From assembly GCF_001517585.1 (NCBI RefSeq), contig NZ_FBYC01000004.1, positions 372,001-436,000 of the forward strand: 64,000 nucleotides of DNA, written 5' to 3'. Both the position numbers and the translations under genes were made by a program. Numbering within the stretch: position 1 is the first letter of the stretch; every line of letters starts with the position of its first letter. The DNA comes from Roseibaca calidilacus. Lineage in GTDB: Bacteria > Pseudomonadota > Alphaproteobacteria > Rhodobacterales > Rhodobacteraceae. Shown here piece after piece: positions 45,911-54,064 of the stretch. The notes under the pieces are model-generated. The model saw nothing but the letters and a program-made list of their open reading frames with translations, made no database searches and was not told where the DNA came from.

Positions 45911-48061
45911 ATGCAGCCAGACTTCCCGATCACCCGCGACATCCTGCTCATCGGCGGCGGTCATGCCCATGCGCTGGTGTTGCGGCAATGGGGGATGAAG
46001 CCCATGGCGGGGGTGCGGCTGCGGGTCATCAACCCCAGCCCCATCGCGCCTTATACCGGCATGCTCCCCGGTGCCATCGCGGGGCATTACACTATCGACG
46101 AAATCATGATCGACCTTGTGCGCCTGTGCCGTTTTGCCGGCGCAGATGTGATCTTGGACAAGGCGGTGGGCCTGGACCCCGAAGCCAAGACCGTGACGCT
46201 CGCCAGCGGGCGGCAAGCGGCGTTCGACATTGCCTCTATCGACATTGGCATCACGTCCGATCTGCCGCAGGTCGATGGGTTCATCGCCCATGGTGTAAGC
46301 GCCAAACCCTTGGGGGGCTATGCCGCGCGGTGGGAACATTTCCTGCAAACCGCCCCGCAAGCCCCCAACCTTGTCATCATCGGCGGCGGCGTGGGCGGCG
46401 TGGAACTGGCGCTTGCGCAAGCCTACCGGATGCAGCAGACCGGGCGCAGCCCCACCATCACCGTGGTTGACCGCAACGCGCAGCCCTTGGGCAATATGGG
46501 GCCAAAAGCGCGCGCGGGCATGATCGCGGCGCTGCGGCGCTACGGTGTGGGCCTGCATCTGAACGCCGCGCCCGTGCGGCTGGAGGCCGATGCGGTCGTG
46601 CTGGATGATGGCACGCGGCTGCAATCCGATTTCACGCTGTCCGTGGCCGGATCGCGCCCGCAAGGCTGGTTGGCGCAGACCGGGCTGGACCTGCATGAGG
46701 GGTTCATCACGGTCGGGCCGACGCTGGAATCGTCCGCGCGCGATATCTTCGCGGTCGGCGATTGCGCGCATCTGTCCCATGCGCCGCGCCCCAAATCGGG
46801 CGTCTATGCCGTGCGTGAGGCCCCTTATCTGTTTCACAACCTGCGCGCGCGGGCGTCGGGCGCGCCCTTGCGCCGCTATCAGCCGCAGCGCGACTATCTG
46901 AAGCTGGCATCCTTGGGCGACAAGCGTGCGCTGGCCGAGAAATTCGGCCTGCGCAGCGGCGGTGCGTGGTTGTGGTGGCTGAAAGACACTATCGACGCGC
47001 GCTTCATGGCCAAGTTCCGCGACTATCCCGCCATGCCCGCGCCCAAGCTGCCCGACTTGCGGCCGCGCGATCTGGGCGCGGTGATGGGCGCAAAGCCCAT
47101 GTGCGGCGGTTGCGGGGCGAAATTGCCCGCAGGTGCGCTGGGCCGGGGGCTGGCATGCCTGCCGGGGCAGAGTGCCGATCTGTCGCCTGGCGATGACGCC
47201 GCTATTCTGCGCAGGCCACAAGGCGTGCAGGTTTTATCCACCGACCATCTGCGCGCTTTTCTGGGCGATCCGTGGCGCATGGGCCAGCTGGCGGCCATTC
47301 ACAGCTTGGGCGATATCTGGGCCATGGGGGCTGCGCCGCAGCTGGCCCTGGCGCAGATCATCCTGCCGCGCGCGTCCGACACGGTCGCAGAGCGCATGCT
47401 GGCAGAGATTTTGGAGGGCGCGCAATCTGTGCTTGGCCCGGCGGGGGCTGCCTTGGGAGGCGGGCATACGACCATGGGGGCCGAGTTGACGGTGGGGTTC
47501 ACCGTAACCGGGTGCTGTGACCGCCCCGTGACCAAGCGCGGCGCGCAGGCGGGCGATGCGCTGATCCTGACCAAGCCACTGGGCACCGGGATTATCCTTG
47601 CCGCCGAAATGCAGATCACGCGCCCCAAATCGGGCTTGCTGGGCCCTGTCTGGGCAAATTGCGTGGCCAACATGGCCCGGCCCATGGGGCGCGATGCCGC
47701 GATCCTTGCGCCGGTTGCACGCGCCATGAGCGATGTCACCGGCTTTGGGCTGGCCGGGCATTTGGCCGAGATGCTGGGCGCGGGGCTGACCGCAACGCTT
47801 GACCACGCCAATTTGCCGGTGCTGGAAGGCGCAGAGGGGCTGGCGCGGCAAGGCGTGCAGTCCACCCTTGCGCCTGCCAACCGCGCGGCGCTTCGGCCCG
47901 AATGGGACGGGCCGCTGGCCGATCTGCTGGTCGACCCGCAAACTTGCGGCGGGCTGTTGGCGGCGGTCCCGGCAGCGCAGGCAGAGGCCGTGTTGGCGGA
48001 ACTCGCCAAGGCCGGGGCGCCCGCGCGACATGTGGGTCATGTCGTGCCCTGCGCGCCATGA
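45911..48061 (+). CDS. selD: Flavoprotein-SelD fusion (NDH-2-like oxidoreductase plus selenide, water dikinase)
   Basis: A 716-residue two-domain protein. Residues 1-~380 are a pyridine nucleotide-disulfide oxidoreductase: FAD motif LLIGGGHAH (12-20), NAD motif VIIGGGVGG (155-163), and IFAVGDCAH (279-287). Residues ~390-716 are SelD: MCGGCGAK with Cys401 and Lys404 as the likely catalytic pair, and GGGHTTMGAELTVGF and PQTCGGLL later. SelD makes selenophosphate. The fusion is a known architecture; it may supply reduced selenium to the kinase. No selA, selB or selU is in the window. Confidence 0.9.
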   Translation: MQPDFPITRDILLIGGGHAHALVLRQWGMKPMAGVRLRVINPSPIAPYTGMLPGAIAGHYTIDEIMIDLVRLCRFAGADVILDKAVGLDPEAKTVTLASGRQAAFDIASIDIGITSDLPQVDGFIAHGVSAKPLGGYAARWEHFLQTAPQAPNLVIIGGGVGGVELALAQAYRMQQTGRSPTITVVDRNAQPLGNMGPKARAGMIAALRRYGVGLHLNAAPVRLEADAVVLDDGTRLQSDFTLSVAGSRPQGWLAQTGLDLHEGFITVGPTLESSARDIFAVGDCAHLSHAPRPKSGVYAVREAPYLFHNLRARASGAPLRRYQPQRDYLKLASLGDKRALAEKFGLRSGGAWLWWLKDTIDARFMAKFRDYPAMPAPKLPDLRPRDLGAVMGAKPMCGGCGAKLPAGALGRGLACLPGQSADLSPGDDAAILRRPQGVQVLSTDHLRAFLGDPWRMGQLAAIHSLGDIWAMGAAPQLALAQIILPRASDTVAERMLAEILEGAQSVLGPAGAALGGGHTTMGAELTVGFTVTGCCDRPVTKRGAQAGDALILTKPLGTGIILAAEMQITRPKSGLLGPVWANCVANMARPMGRDAAILAPVARAMSDVTGFGLAGHLAEMLGAGLTATLDHANLPVLEGAEGLARQGVQSTLAPANRAALRPEWDGPLADLLVDPQTCGGLLAAVPAAQAEAVLAELAKAGAPARHVGHVVPCAP

Positions 48062-48432
48062 CCCGGCGCAGCCCAACGTTTGGCCGCAGGATACACCACC
48101 TGTGGCGCCGCGCACCGGTCGTGACATTGGTTATCGGTGCCGCGCTTGTCGTGGCGCTGATCGCGGCGTTGCGCTTGGCCATCGCGGTTTCGCACTGGGG
48201 CGCGGTCCCATCCGATCCGCATTTGGCCGGTTGGATGACCCCGCGTTTTGTCGCGCATTCGTGGGATGTGCCGTCAGAGGTGGTCTGGCAAAGCCTGATG
48301 CTTGGGCCGGACGGACCCGCTCGGCGGATCACCTTGGCGGAACTGGCCAAGGCACAGAATATTCCGCTGCCGTTGTTGCTGGAAGAGTTGCGCGCGGATA
48401 TTGCCGCGCACCGGGCAGAGCCTGTGCCGTGA
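48058..48432 (+). CDS. Small membrane protein linked to SelD
   Basis: A 124-residue protein with one transmembrane helix (VVTLVIGAALVVALIAALRLAI, residues ~21-42) and a soluble C-terminal part (LGPDGPARRITLAELAKA). It starts in an ATGA overlap with the selD stop and its stop overlaps the next gene. No family is recognised; link to selenium use is inferred only from the coupling. Confidence 0.7.
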   Translation: MTRRSPTFGRRIHHLWRRAPVVTLVIGAALVVALIAALRLAIAVSHWGAVPSDPHLAGWMTPRFVAHSWDVPSEVVWQSLMLGPDGPARRITLAELAKAQNIPLPLLLEELRADIAAHRAEPVP

Positions 48433-49052
48433 CGGACACATTGTTTGCACTTGTGTCCAATTACGGGCTGTGGGTGGTCGCCGCCTCGGTCTTTCTGTCC
48501 TGCATTGCGCTGCCGATCCCGGCCTCTGTGCTGATGCTGGGCGCGGGCGCTTTTGCCGCTTCGGGCGATTTCATGCTGTGGCAGGTGCTGGCAGTGTCAT
48601 GGATCGCCGCGATGATCGGAGATCAGACCGGGTTCCAGATTGGCCGGGCCGGGGGTGCGACGCTGATCGCAAGGCTGCAAAACCGCCCATCGCGGGCGCG
48701 GGTGATCGCGCGGGCGCGGGCCACGGTGCTGCGCCATGGCGGGATAGGCGTGTTCCTGTCGCGCTGGCTGTTCTCGCCCTTGGGGCCTTATGTGAACCTG
48801 ATCGCAGGCGCTGCGGATCTGCCCCGCAAACGGTTCACCCTTTGGGGCGCTTTGGGAGAAGCGGTCTGGGTCGCGCTTTATGTTGGGCTGGGCTACGCTT
48901 TTGCCGGACGCCTTGACGCGTTGATCCCGATCGTCGTGGACTGGTCGGGATTGGTGCTGGCGCTGGGGCTTGGCTTGGGCGCGGCAGTGCTGCTGGTGCA
49001 ACGGGTGCGGCGGCGTTACCCGGTGAGGGTCAGGTCGCGCCGCAGCAGGTAA
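48429..49052 (+). CDS. DedA-family membrane protein
   Basis: A 207-residue protein, several hydrophobic segments, with the DedA/SNARE-associated core: GDQTGFQIGR and VFLSRWLFSPLGPYVNLIAG. GTG start at 48429 overlaps the upstream stop (GTGA). DedA proteins are membrane transporters or lipid flippases needed for membrane homeostasis. The C-terminus overlaps the convergent GNAT remnant by 37 bases. Confidence 0.88.
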   Translation: MTDTLFALVSNYGLWVVAASVFLSCIALPIPASVLMLGAGAFAASGDFMLWQVLAVSWIAAMIGDQTGFQIGRAGGATLIARLQNRPSRARVIARARATVLRHGGIGVFLSRWLFSPLGPYVNLIAGAADLPRKRFTLWGALGEAVWVALYVGLGYAFAGRLDALIPIVVDWSGLVLALGLGLGAAVLLVQRVRRRYPVRVRSRRSR

Positions 49053-49291
49053 TTTGGGTAGGCTTGGCCGTTCAGCATGAAATTGGTGTTGCCGGCGACC
49101 GCGAAACCATTTGCCGCATAAAAGGCCTGCGCGTGCTGGTTCTTGCAATTTACCGTGAGCCACAGTGCGGGGCTGCCTTTATGCCCAGCCTGTGTTGCAA
49201 GTTCTGACAGCAAGGCCCGCCCAATGCCCCGCCGGTGCATGGCGGGCCGAATATACAGCGTGACAAGTTCGGTGCCGTAACACTCCCCGCC
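49016..49291 (-). pseudogene. GNAT acetyltransferase, C-terminal part (split by IS)
   Basis: The C-terminal half of a GNAT protein: RRGIGRALLSELATQAG is the acetyl-CoA-binding motif A, then FYAANGFAV, and NYLLRRDLTLTG at the end. The frame continues upstream to the IS border at 49292. Joining it (without one CGCC copy) to 50953-51193 restores a single 170-residue reading frame, so the gene was intact before insertion. Confidence 0.88.
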
Positions 49292-50952
49292 GAGGCTGTG
49301 TAAAAACCCAGATTTATGCTATGCTTACCCATGGTTTGGAGGGTTCGGATGGCAGGTTTCATTGAGGGCATCAGCCGGGATCAGACGACGCTTTTCCCTG
49401 AGCGCTTGGATGACTGGATCGGGGAAGATCATCTTGTTCGCGTGGTCGATCTGTTCGTTGACCAGCTTGATCTGGGCGCGCTTGGGTTTCAACGCCATGC
49501 CGCTGCGCGCACGGGGCGGCCTGGGTATCATCCGGCAGTGTTGCTGAAACTGTTCATCTACGGCTATCTGAACCGGATCCCGTCGAGCCGCCGGTTGGAA
49601 TGCGAGGCAGGGCGCAATGTCGAGCTGATGTGGCTGACCGGTCGGCTGGTGCCCGACCACAAGACCATCGCGGAGTTCCGGCGTCAGAACGGGCCGGCCA
49701 TCCGCAAGACCTGCGCAAAATTCGTTGAATTGTGCCGCCGGATCGGCGTTCTAAAGGGCGAGGTCGTGGCCGTCGATGGTAGCAAGTTCAAGGCGGTCAA
49801 CAATCGCGACCGGAACTTCACCAAGGGCAAGATCGCCAGCCGCATGGCGCATCTGGAAGCCGAGGTTGGCCGCTATATCGAGGAGGCCGACCGGATTGAT
49901 CGTCAGGAAACCGGTGCTGCGCGCGCCGAGCGTGCCGCGCATCTGACCGGCCGATATCACCGCATCTGCAAAGAGATCGAGCGCCTGCTAGCGATGGAAG
50001 AGAAACTGGCCGATGCGCCTGACGGGCAGATATCACTGACCGACCCTGACGCGCGCGCCATGGCGACACGCGCGCAGCACAGCGGGCATGTCGGCTACAA
50101 CGTCCAGAGCGTGGTTGATGCCGAAACCCATCTGATTGTCGCGCATGAGGTCACAAACAAGGGGCATGACCGGGACCTGCTCACAAAGATGGCCACACAG
50201 GCAAAAGCTGCATTGCAGCGTGAGGAGCTGCACATCATCGCGGACAAAGGATATTTCAGCGGCGTTGAAATTCTCGCCTGTCACAAGGCCGGCATCACCG
50301 CGACTGTGCCGCGATCGGACACATCCGGCGCCCGCTCAAAGGGACGTTTTGTGAAGGCCGATTTCGCGTATGAGCATGAGAATGATGTCTATCGCTGTCC
50401 AGCTGGGCAGGCGCTGACGCATCGCACCACCACCGAACAGCAGGGGCTGCAGATGCGGCGCTACTGGACAAACGCCTGCAAGAGTTGCGAGATCAAGAAA
50501 CGTTGCACCACAGGATATGAGCGGCGGGTCTCAAGATGGGAACATGAACATCTGGTCGAAGCCTCGAATGCCCGCCGCCGCAGCCCGGCCGCCCCGATGA
50601 ATGTGCGCCGCTCAACGGTTGAACATCCGTTCGGCACAATCAAGTCCTGGACCGGACCCTGCCATTTCCTGACCCGGCGGCTGGGTGGCGTGGGTACCGA
50701 AATGGCGCTGAATGTGCTGGCCTACAACATCAAGCGAATGGTCGCCTTGGTCGGGATCAAGGGGCTGATGGTCGCAATCCCGGGGTGAAAGGGGGAATGC
50801 CTGTCGATAATTACCGATATCGTCCCCAAATCTGCTCTCTTCGCACCCAAATGCGCCCAGAAAAGGGTTTGCGACCAATTCGGCCGCAAATCGCGTCCCA
50901 CGCTATTTCCGCACTCAAACTCGCAGATATGGTCGGGTTTTTACACAGCCTC
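49292..50952 (+). mobile_element. IS1182-type insertion sequence, 1661 bp
   Basis: The two ends are 18-bp perfect inverted repeats (GAGGCTGTGTAAAAACCC at 49292-49309, its complement at 50935-50952), flanked by CGCC at 49288-49291 and 50953-50956 as a 4-bp target duplication. It holds one transposase gene. It appears complete and recent: no decay is visible and the split gene is otherwise intact. Confidence 0.93.
49349..50788 (+). CDS. IS1182-family transposase
   Basis: A 479-residue transposase starting MAGFIEGISRDQTTLFPERL. Visible: the N-terminal DUF772 segment (YHPAVLLKLFIYGYLNRIPSSRRLE), catalytic Asp in VAVDGSKFKA, another Asp in IADKGYFSG, and a C-terminal Glu in TVEHPFGTIK. These three match the DDE triad of the family. 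No stop or frameshift, so it is probably active. ATG at 49349 is chosen; an upstream in-frame ATG at 49316 is within the end region. Confidence 0.92.
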   Translation: MAGFIEGISRDQTTLFPERLDDWIGEDHLVRVVDLFVDQLDLGALGFQRHAAARTGRPGYHPAVLLKLFIYGYLNRIPSSRRLECEAGRNVELMWLTGRLVPDHKTIAEFRRQNGPAIRKTCAKFVELCRRIGVLKGEVVAVDGSKFKAVNNRDRNFTKGKIASRMAHLEAEVGRYIEEADRIDRQETGAARAERAAHLTGRYHRICKEIERLLAMEEKLADAPDGQISLTDPDARAMATRAQHSGHVGYNVQSVVDAETHLIVAHEVTNKGHDRDLLTKMATQAKAALQREELHIIADKGYFSGVEILACHKAGITATVPRSDTSGARSKGRFVKADFAYEHENDVYRCPAGQALTHRTTTEQQGLQMRRYWTNACKSCEIKKRCTTGYERRVSRWEHEHLVEASNARRRSPAAPMNVRRSTVEHPFGTIKSWTGPCHFLTRRLGGVGTEMALNVLAYNIKRMVALVGIKGLMVAIPG

Positions 50953-51193
50953 CGCCCGGTGCGGCCTGATCGTGCCGCGCGCGGGCATAGCCGGTGATGC
51001 CGCCATCGCCCTGCGCTACCGTGATCTGTTCGGCGCTGATGGCCTGCGCCATGGCCTCGGGGCTGAATTCGCGCAGAACATACTCCGCCATAACCGGGCC
51101 AAGCCCCGCACGGATATAGGTGTTCAACCATGTTTCGACCGATAGGGCGGCAAGGACAGGGGCATCTGCCATGCCAGCGGGGCGAAGCTGCAC
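50953..51193 (-). pseudogene. GNAT acetyltransferase, N-terminal part (split by IS)
   Basis: The N-terminal half: MVQLRPAGMADAPVLAALSVETW with a GTG start at 51193 (TTG at 51196 possible), followed by YIRAGLGPVMAEYVLREFSPE, ending GYARARHDQAAPGG at the IS border. The start is 8 bases beyond the phoB stop, so the GNAT gene was probably the last gene of the pho operon. Confidence 0.85.
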
Positions 51194-51200
51194 CAAGCGG

Positions 51201-51893
51201 TCAGCCCATCGCGTAGCCCGCGCCGCGGACGGTGCGGATCGGGTCTTCGCCGCCTTGCGACAGCAGGGTCTTGCGCAGGCGCCCGACATGCACATCGACC
51301 GTTCGGGTGTCGATATAGATGTCGCGGCCCCAGACACGGTCCAGCAGCGCCTCGCGGGTCCAGACTTTGCCGGGGCGTTCCATCAGCGCGCCCAATAGGC
51401 GAAACTCGGTCGGGCCAAGATGCAGCACCTGCTCGCCGCGTGTTACGCGGTGGCTGTCCGGGTCCAGCCGGATATCGCCCACTTGCAGCGCCTGCCCCGA
51501 GGCCGTGGGGCGCAAGCGGCGCAAATTGGCACGCACACGCGCAACCAGTTCGGCCACGGAATAGGGTTTCACGATATAGTCATCCGCCCCGGTTTCCAGC
51601 CCCCGCACGCGGTCGGCTTCCTCGGAGCGGGCAGAGACCATGATGATCGCGGCTTCGCGCCCGCTGGGCGTGGCCTTGAGCTGGCGGCAGACTTCCAGCC
51701 CCGACAGGCGCGGCAGCATCCAGTCCAGCAAGATCACGTCAGGCCCCTGTTCGGCCACCGCAAGAAGCGCCTCATCCCCATCTTTGGCCGTTGCAACCCG
51801 AAACCCGGCGGCTTTCAGGTTGTAGCTAAGTAGGGCAAGCTGGGCGAGTTCGTCATCGACGATCAGCACCAGCGGCGTATCTGCGTCGGCCAT
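51201..51893 (-). CDS. phoB: Phosphate regulon response regulator PhoB
   Basis: A 230-residue OmpR-type regulator: receiver domain with IVDDE and phospho-Asp57 (VILLDWMLP), and a winged-helix DNA-binding domain ending RTVDVHVGRLRK and GAGYAMG. It is the last regulatory gene of phoR-phoU-phoB. It follows phoU by 5 bases. Confidence 0.95.
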   Translation of the reverse strand: MADADTPLVLIVDDELAQLALLSYNLKAAGFRVATAKDGDEALLAVAEQGPDVILLDWMLPRLSGLEVCRQLKATPSGREAAIIMVSARSEEADRVRGLETGADDYIVKPYSVAELVARVRANLRRLRPTASGQALQVGDIRLDPDSHRVTRGEQVLHLGPTEFRLLGALMERPGKVWTREALLDRVWGRDIYIDTRTVDVHVGRLRKTLLSQGGEDPIRTVRGAGYAMG

Positions 51894-51898
51894 CTGTT

Positions 51899-52606
51899 TC
51901 AGTCCTTGGGCGCGGCGATGGTGGCGGTGGAATGCCCCTTGTCGCGTTCGATGCCGGTTTCGCCTTCGGTCACGAAAATAATGTTTTCCGCGCCATGCGT
52001 GACCAGATCGCCCATGCGTTCGATGTTCTTGGCGATGAACACATAATGCAGGCAGGGCGTGATGTTGCGCGGGTCTTCCATCATATGGGTGATGAACTCA
52101 CGGAACAGCGCATTGGTCATGTCGTCAACCTCGACATCGCGGGTGATGACATCGCGCGCCAGATCGGTGTCGCCGCGCGCGAAAGCGTCGAGCATGTCGG
52201 TCAACATCTGGCCGACCAGTCGGGCCTGACGGCGCAGGGCGCCCGCGGCCCCGTCAATGATTGGGCTGGCGGCCAGAACCGGCACGCGCTTGGCCATGTT
52301 CTTGGCATAGTCGCCCAAGCGTTCCAGATCGCCCGCGGTTTTCATGACCGCGACGGCGGTGCGCAGATCGCCCGCTTGCGGCTGGCGCAGCGCCAGAAGG
52401 CGCACGACCTGATTGTTGATTTCTTCTTCGGCGGCATCAATTGCCTTGTCACCGTCCACCACGACCTGTGCCAGTTCCTCGTCGCGGCTTTCCAGCGCGC
52501 GCGCGGCATCTAGGATCGCGGCTTCAACCTGTCCGCCCATTTGCAGAACGCTCAGGTTTATAGTTTCCAAATCCTTATCAAAGGCAGAGGCGATATGCGG
52601 TTCCAT
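51899..52606 (-). CDS. phoU: Phosphate system regulator PhoU
   Basis: A 235-residue helical protein with the two PhoU repeats (LERLGDYAKNMAKRV and IERMGDLVTHGAENI), containing the metal-binding E/D-X-X-X-D motifs. PhoU links PstSCAB to PhoR and controls phosphate uptake. No pst genes are in the window. It is separated from phoR by 62 bases. Confidence 0.95.
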   Translation of the reverse strand: MEPHIASAFDKDLETINLSVLQMGGQVEAAILDAARALESRDEELAQVVVDGDKAIDAAEEEINNQVVRLLALRQPQAGDLRTAVAVMKTAGDLERLGDYAKNMAKRVPVLAASPIIDGAAGALRRQARLVGQMLTDMLDAFARGDTDLARDVITRDVEVDDMTNALFREFITHMMEDPRNITPCLHYVFIAKNIERMGDLVTHGAENIIFVTEGETGIERDKGHSTATIAAPKD

Positions 52607-52668
52607 GAGGTGAATCCTTTTGCGTGGTGCAGCCCTAACGCCTATATGTGACGTTTGCGTGACAGTTG

Positions 52669-53700
52669 TCAGCTTAGCGGCAGAATGGTTTCGAAAGTCG
52701 AGCCTTCGCCGGGATGGCTGCGGATAATCAGCCGTCCGCGATGCCGCCCCAGAATGTGTTTGACAATGGCCAGCCCCAGTCCGGTGCCGCCGCTTTGGCG
52801 CGAGCGCGCGCGGTCCACCCGGTAGAAGCGTTCGGTCAGGCGGGGGATGTGAATCGGGTCAATCCCCTCGCCATGGTCGCGGATAGCAAGGCGCAGGGCA
52901 GGGCCATCCAGCCCCGGCAAACGCGGCACGATCACGCCGGTAATCTCTATCTCGCCGCCATCGGCCCCGTATTTCAGGGCGTTTTCCACAAGGTTGTGAT
53001 AAACTTGCACAAGCTGATCGTAATCGCCCGGCACCGGGGGCAGGTCGTCGGGCAGGTCGCATGTCACATTCAGGCCCGCTTGTTCTATCTGCGGGCGCAG
53101 CGCGGCCAAGGTCGCATGCAGCACCATGTCAATTGCAACAGGCTCTCGCGGGCGGATGCGGGCGCTGGCCTCGACCCGTGACAGTGACAGCAGGTCCGCC
53201 ACAAGCCCGGTCATGCGTTCGGTTTCGGCCTGCATGATCGACAAGAACTCCGTGCGCGCTTGCGGATCATCAGCGGCAGCCCCTTGCAGGGTTTCCAGAA
53301 ATCCCGCCAGAACCGTCAGCGGCGAGCGCAATTCATGGCTGACATTGGCCACGAAATCGCGCCGCTGTGCTTCGGCCGCTTCCAATTCTGACGTGTCACG
53401 CAGGCTGACCACGAAAGCCTGAGCATCCATGCGCCGGGCGGTGACCTGCCAGTGCCGTTCGACACTCGAGTCAGAGGTCGCATATGCGGCGGCGCCCTGT
53501 TCCGCGCCTGCGATCATGCGCTCAAGCAAGGCGGTCACATCCGGTTGGCGCAGCAGCGCCCGAAGCTGCGCGCCCAATATCCGTTTGCCGAACAATTCCA
53601 GCGCGGCGGTGTTCGCGGTTTCGACAGTTCCATCCTGCCGAACCACAAGGACCGGTTCGTTGAAGGCTTCAAGCAGGGCGGTAAAAGCTGTTGGCGACAT
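52669..53700 (-). CDS. phoR: Cytosolic PhoR-type sensor kinase
   Basis: A 343-residue histidine kinase: PAS domain (residues ~5-105), HisKA with His122 (VANVSHELRSPL), and HATPase with N box ENALKYGADGG and GTGLGLAIVKHIL. I see no membrane-spanning segment, unlike PhoR of E. coli. Identity as PhoR rests on phoU and phoB downstream. Confidence 0.88.
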   Translation of the reverse strand: MSPTAFTALLEAFNEPVLVVRQDGTVETANTAALELFGKRILGAQLRALLRQPDVTALLERMIAGAEQGAAAYATSDSSVERHWQVTARRMDAQAFVVSLRDTSELEAAEAQRRDFVANVSHELRSPLTVLAGFLETLQGAAADDPQARTEFLSIMQAETERMTGLVADLLSLSRVEASARIRPREPVAIDMVLHATLAALRPQIEQAGLNVTCDLPDDLPPVPGDYDQLVQVYHNLVENALKYGADGGEIEITGVIVPRLPGLDGPALRLAIRDHGEGIDPIHIPRLTERFYRVDRARSRQSGGTGLGLAIVKHILGRHRGRLIIRSHPGEGSTFETILPLS

Positions 53701-54064
53701 GGCGTCTAACTTTTTGGGCGCGGGGCGACAGGGCGCGCGGGGCGGAATGCGGGTGCTTTGTCAGGGCGGCAACGAGGCTTGGCTATGGATTTGAGACACA
53801 TGCAACTGTTTCATGAATTATTGTAACAAAACGATGACAATTATACCGAATGCCGCCTTGATCGGGCCGTCTGTGCTGGGCGGCGCGGGGCGGGCAGTAG
53901 GGTTGCAGTAACGGGATTGCCGAATTCTTTGGCAAGCCGTGCCGTTTTTTCGCGCAAAGGGGAAACACGGCGCATGGGCATTTACAACCCATCAAAGGTG
54001 ATGAACAGTTCACTAAGTGGGCAGGGCGTGCTTGCCAACGGGCATCGGACAGAGGGGTTCGTTC
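53701..54064. other. Divergent intergenic region between phoR and the ATP-grasp operon
   Basis: 364 bases without a supported gene. The part around 53810-53860 is A+T-rich and holds the Pho-box candidate; it should contain the promoters for both directions. No other repeat was seen. Confidence 0.5.
53823..53840 (-). promoter_or_regulatory. Candidate Pho box upstream of phoR
   Basis: On the minus strand TTGTCAT-CGTT-TTGTTAC gives two 7-bp repeats 4 bases apart, close to the PHO-box consensus (CTGTCAT with 4-base spacing; 11 of 14 matching). It is 123 bases before the phoR ATG and would allow PhoB to control its own operon. It is also upstream of the ATP-grasp operon on the other strand (225 bases). 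Confidence 0.55.
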
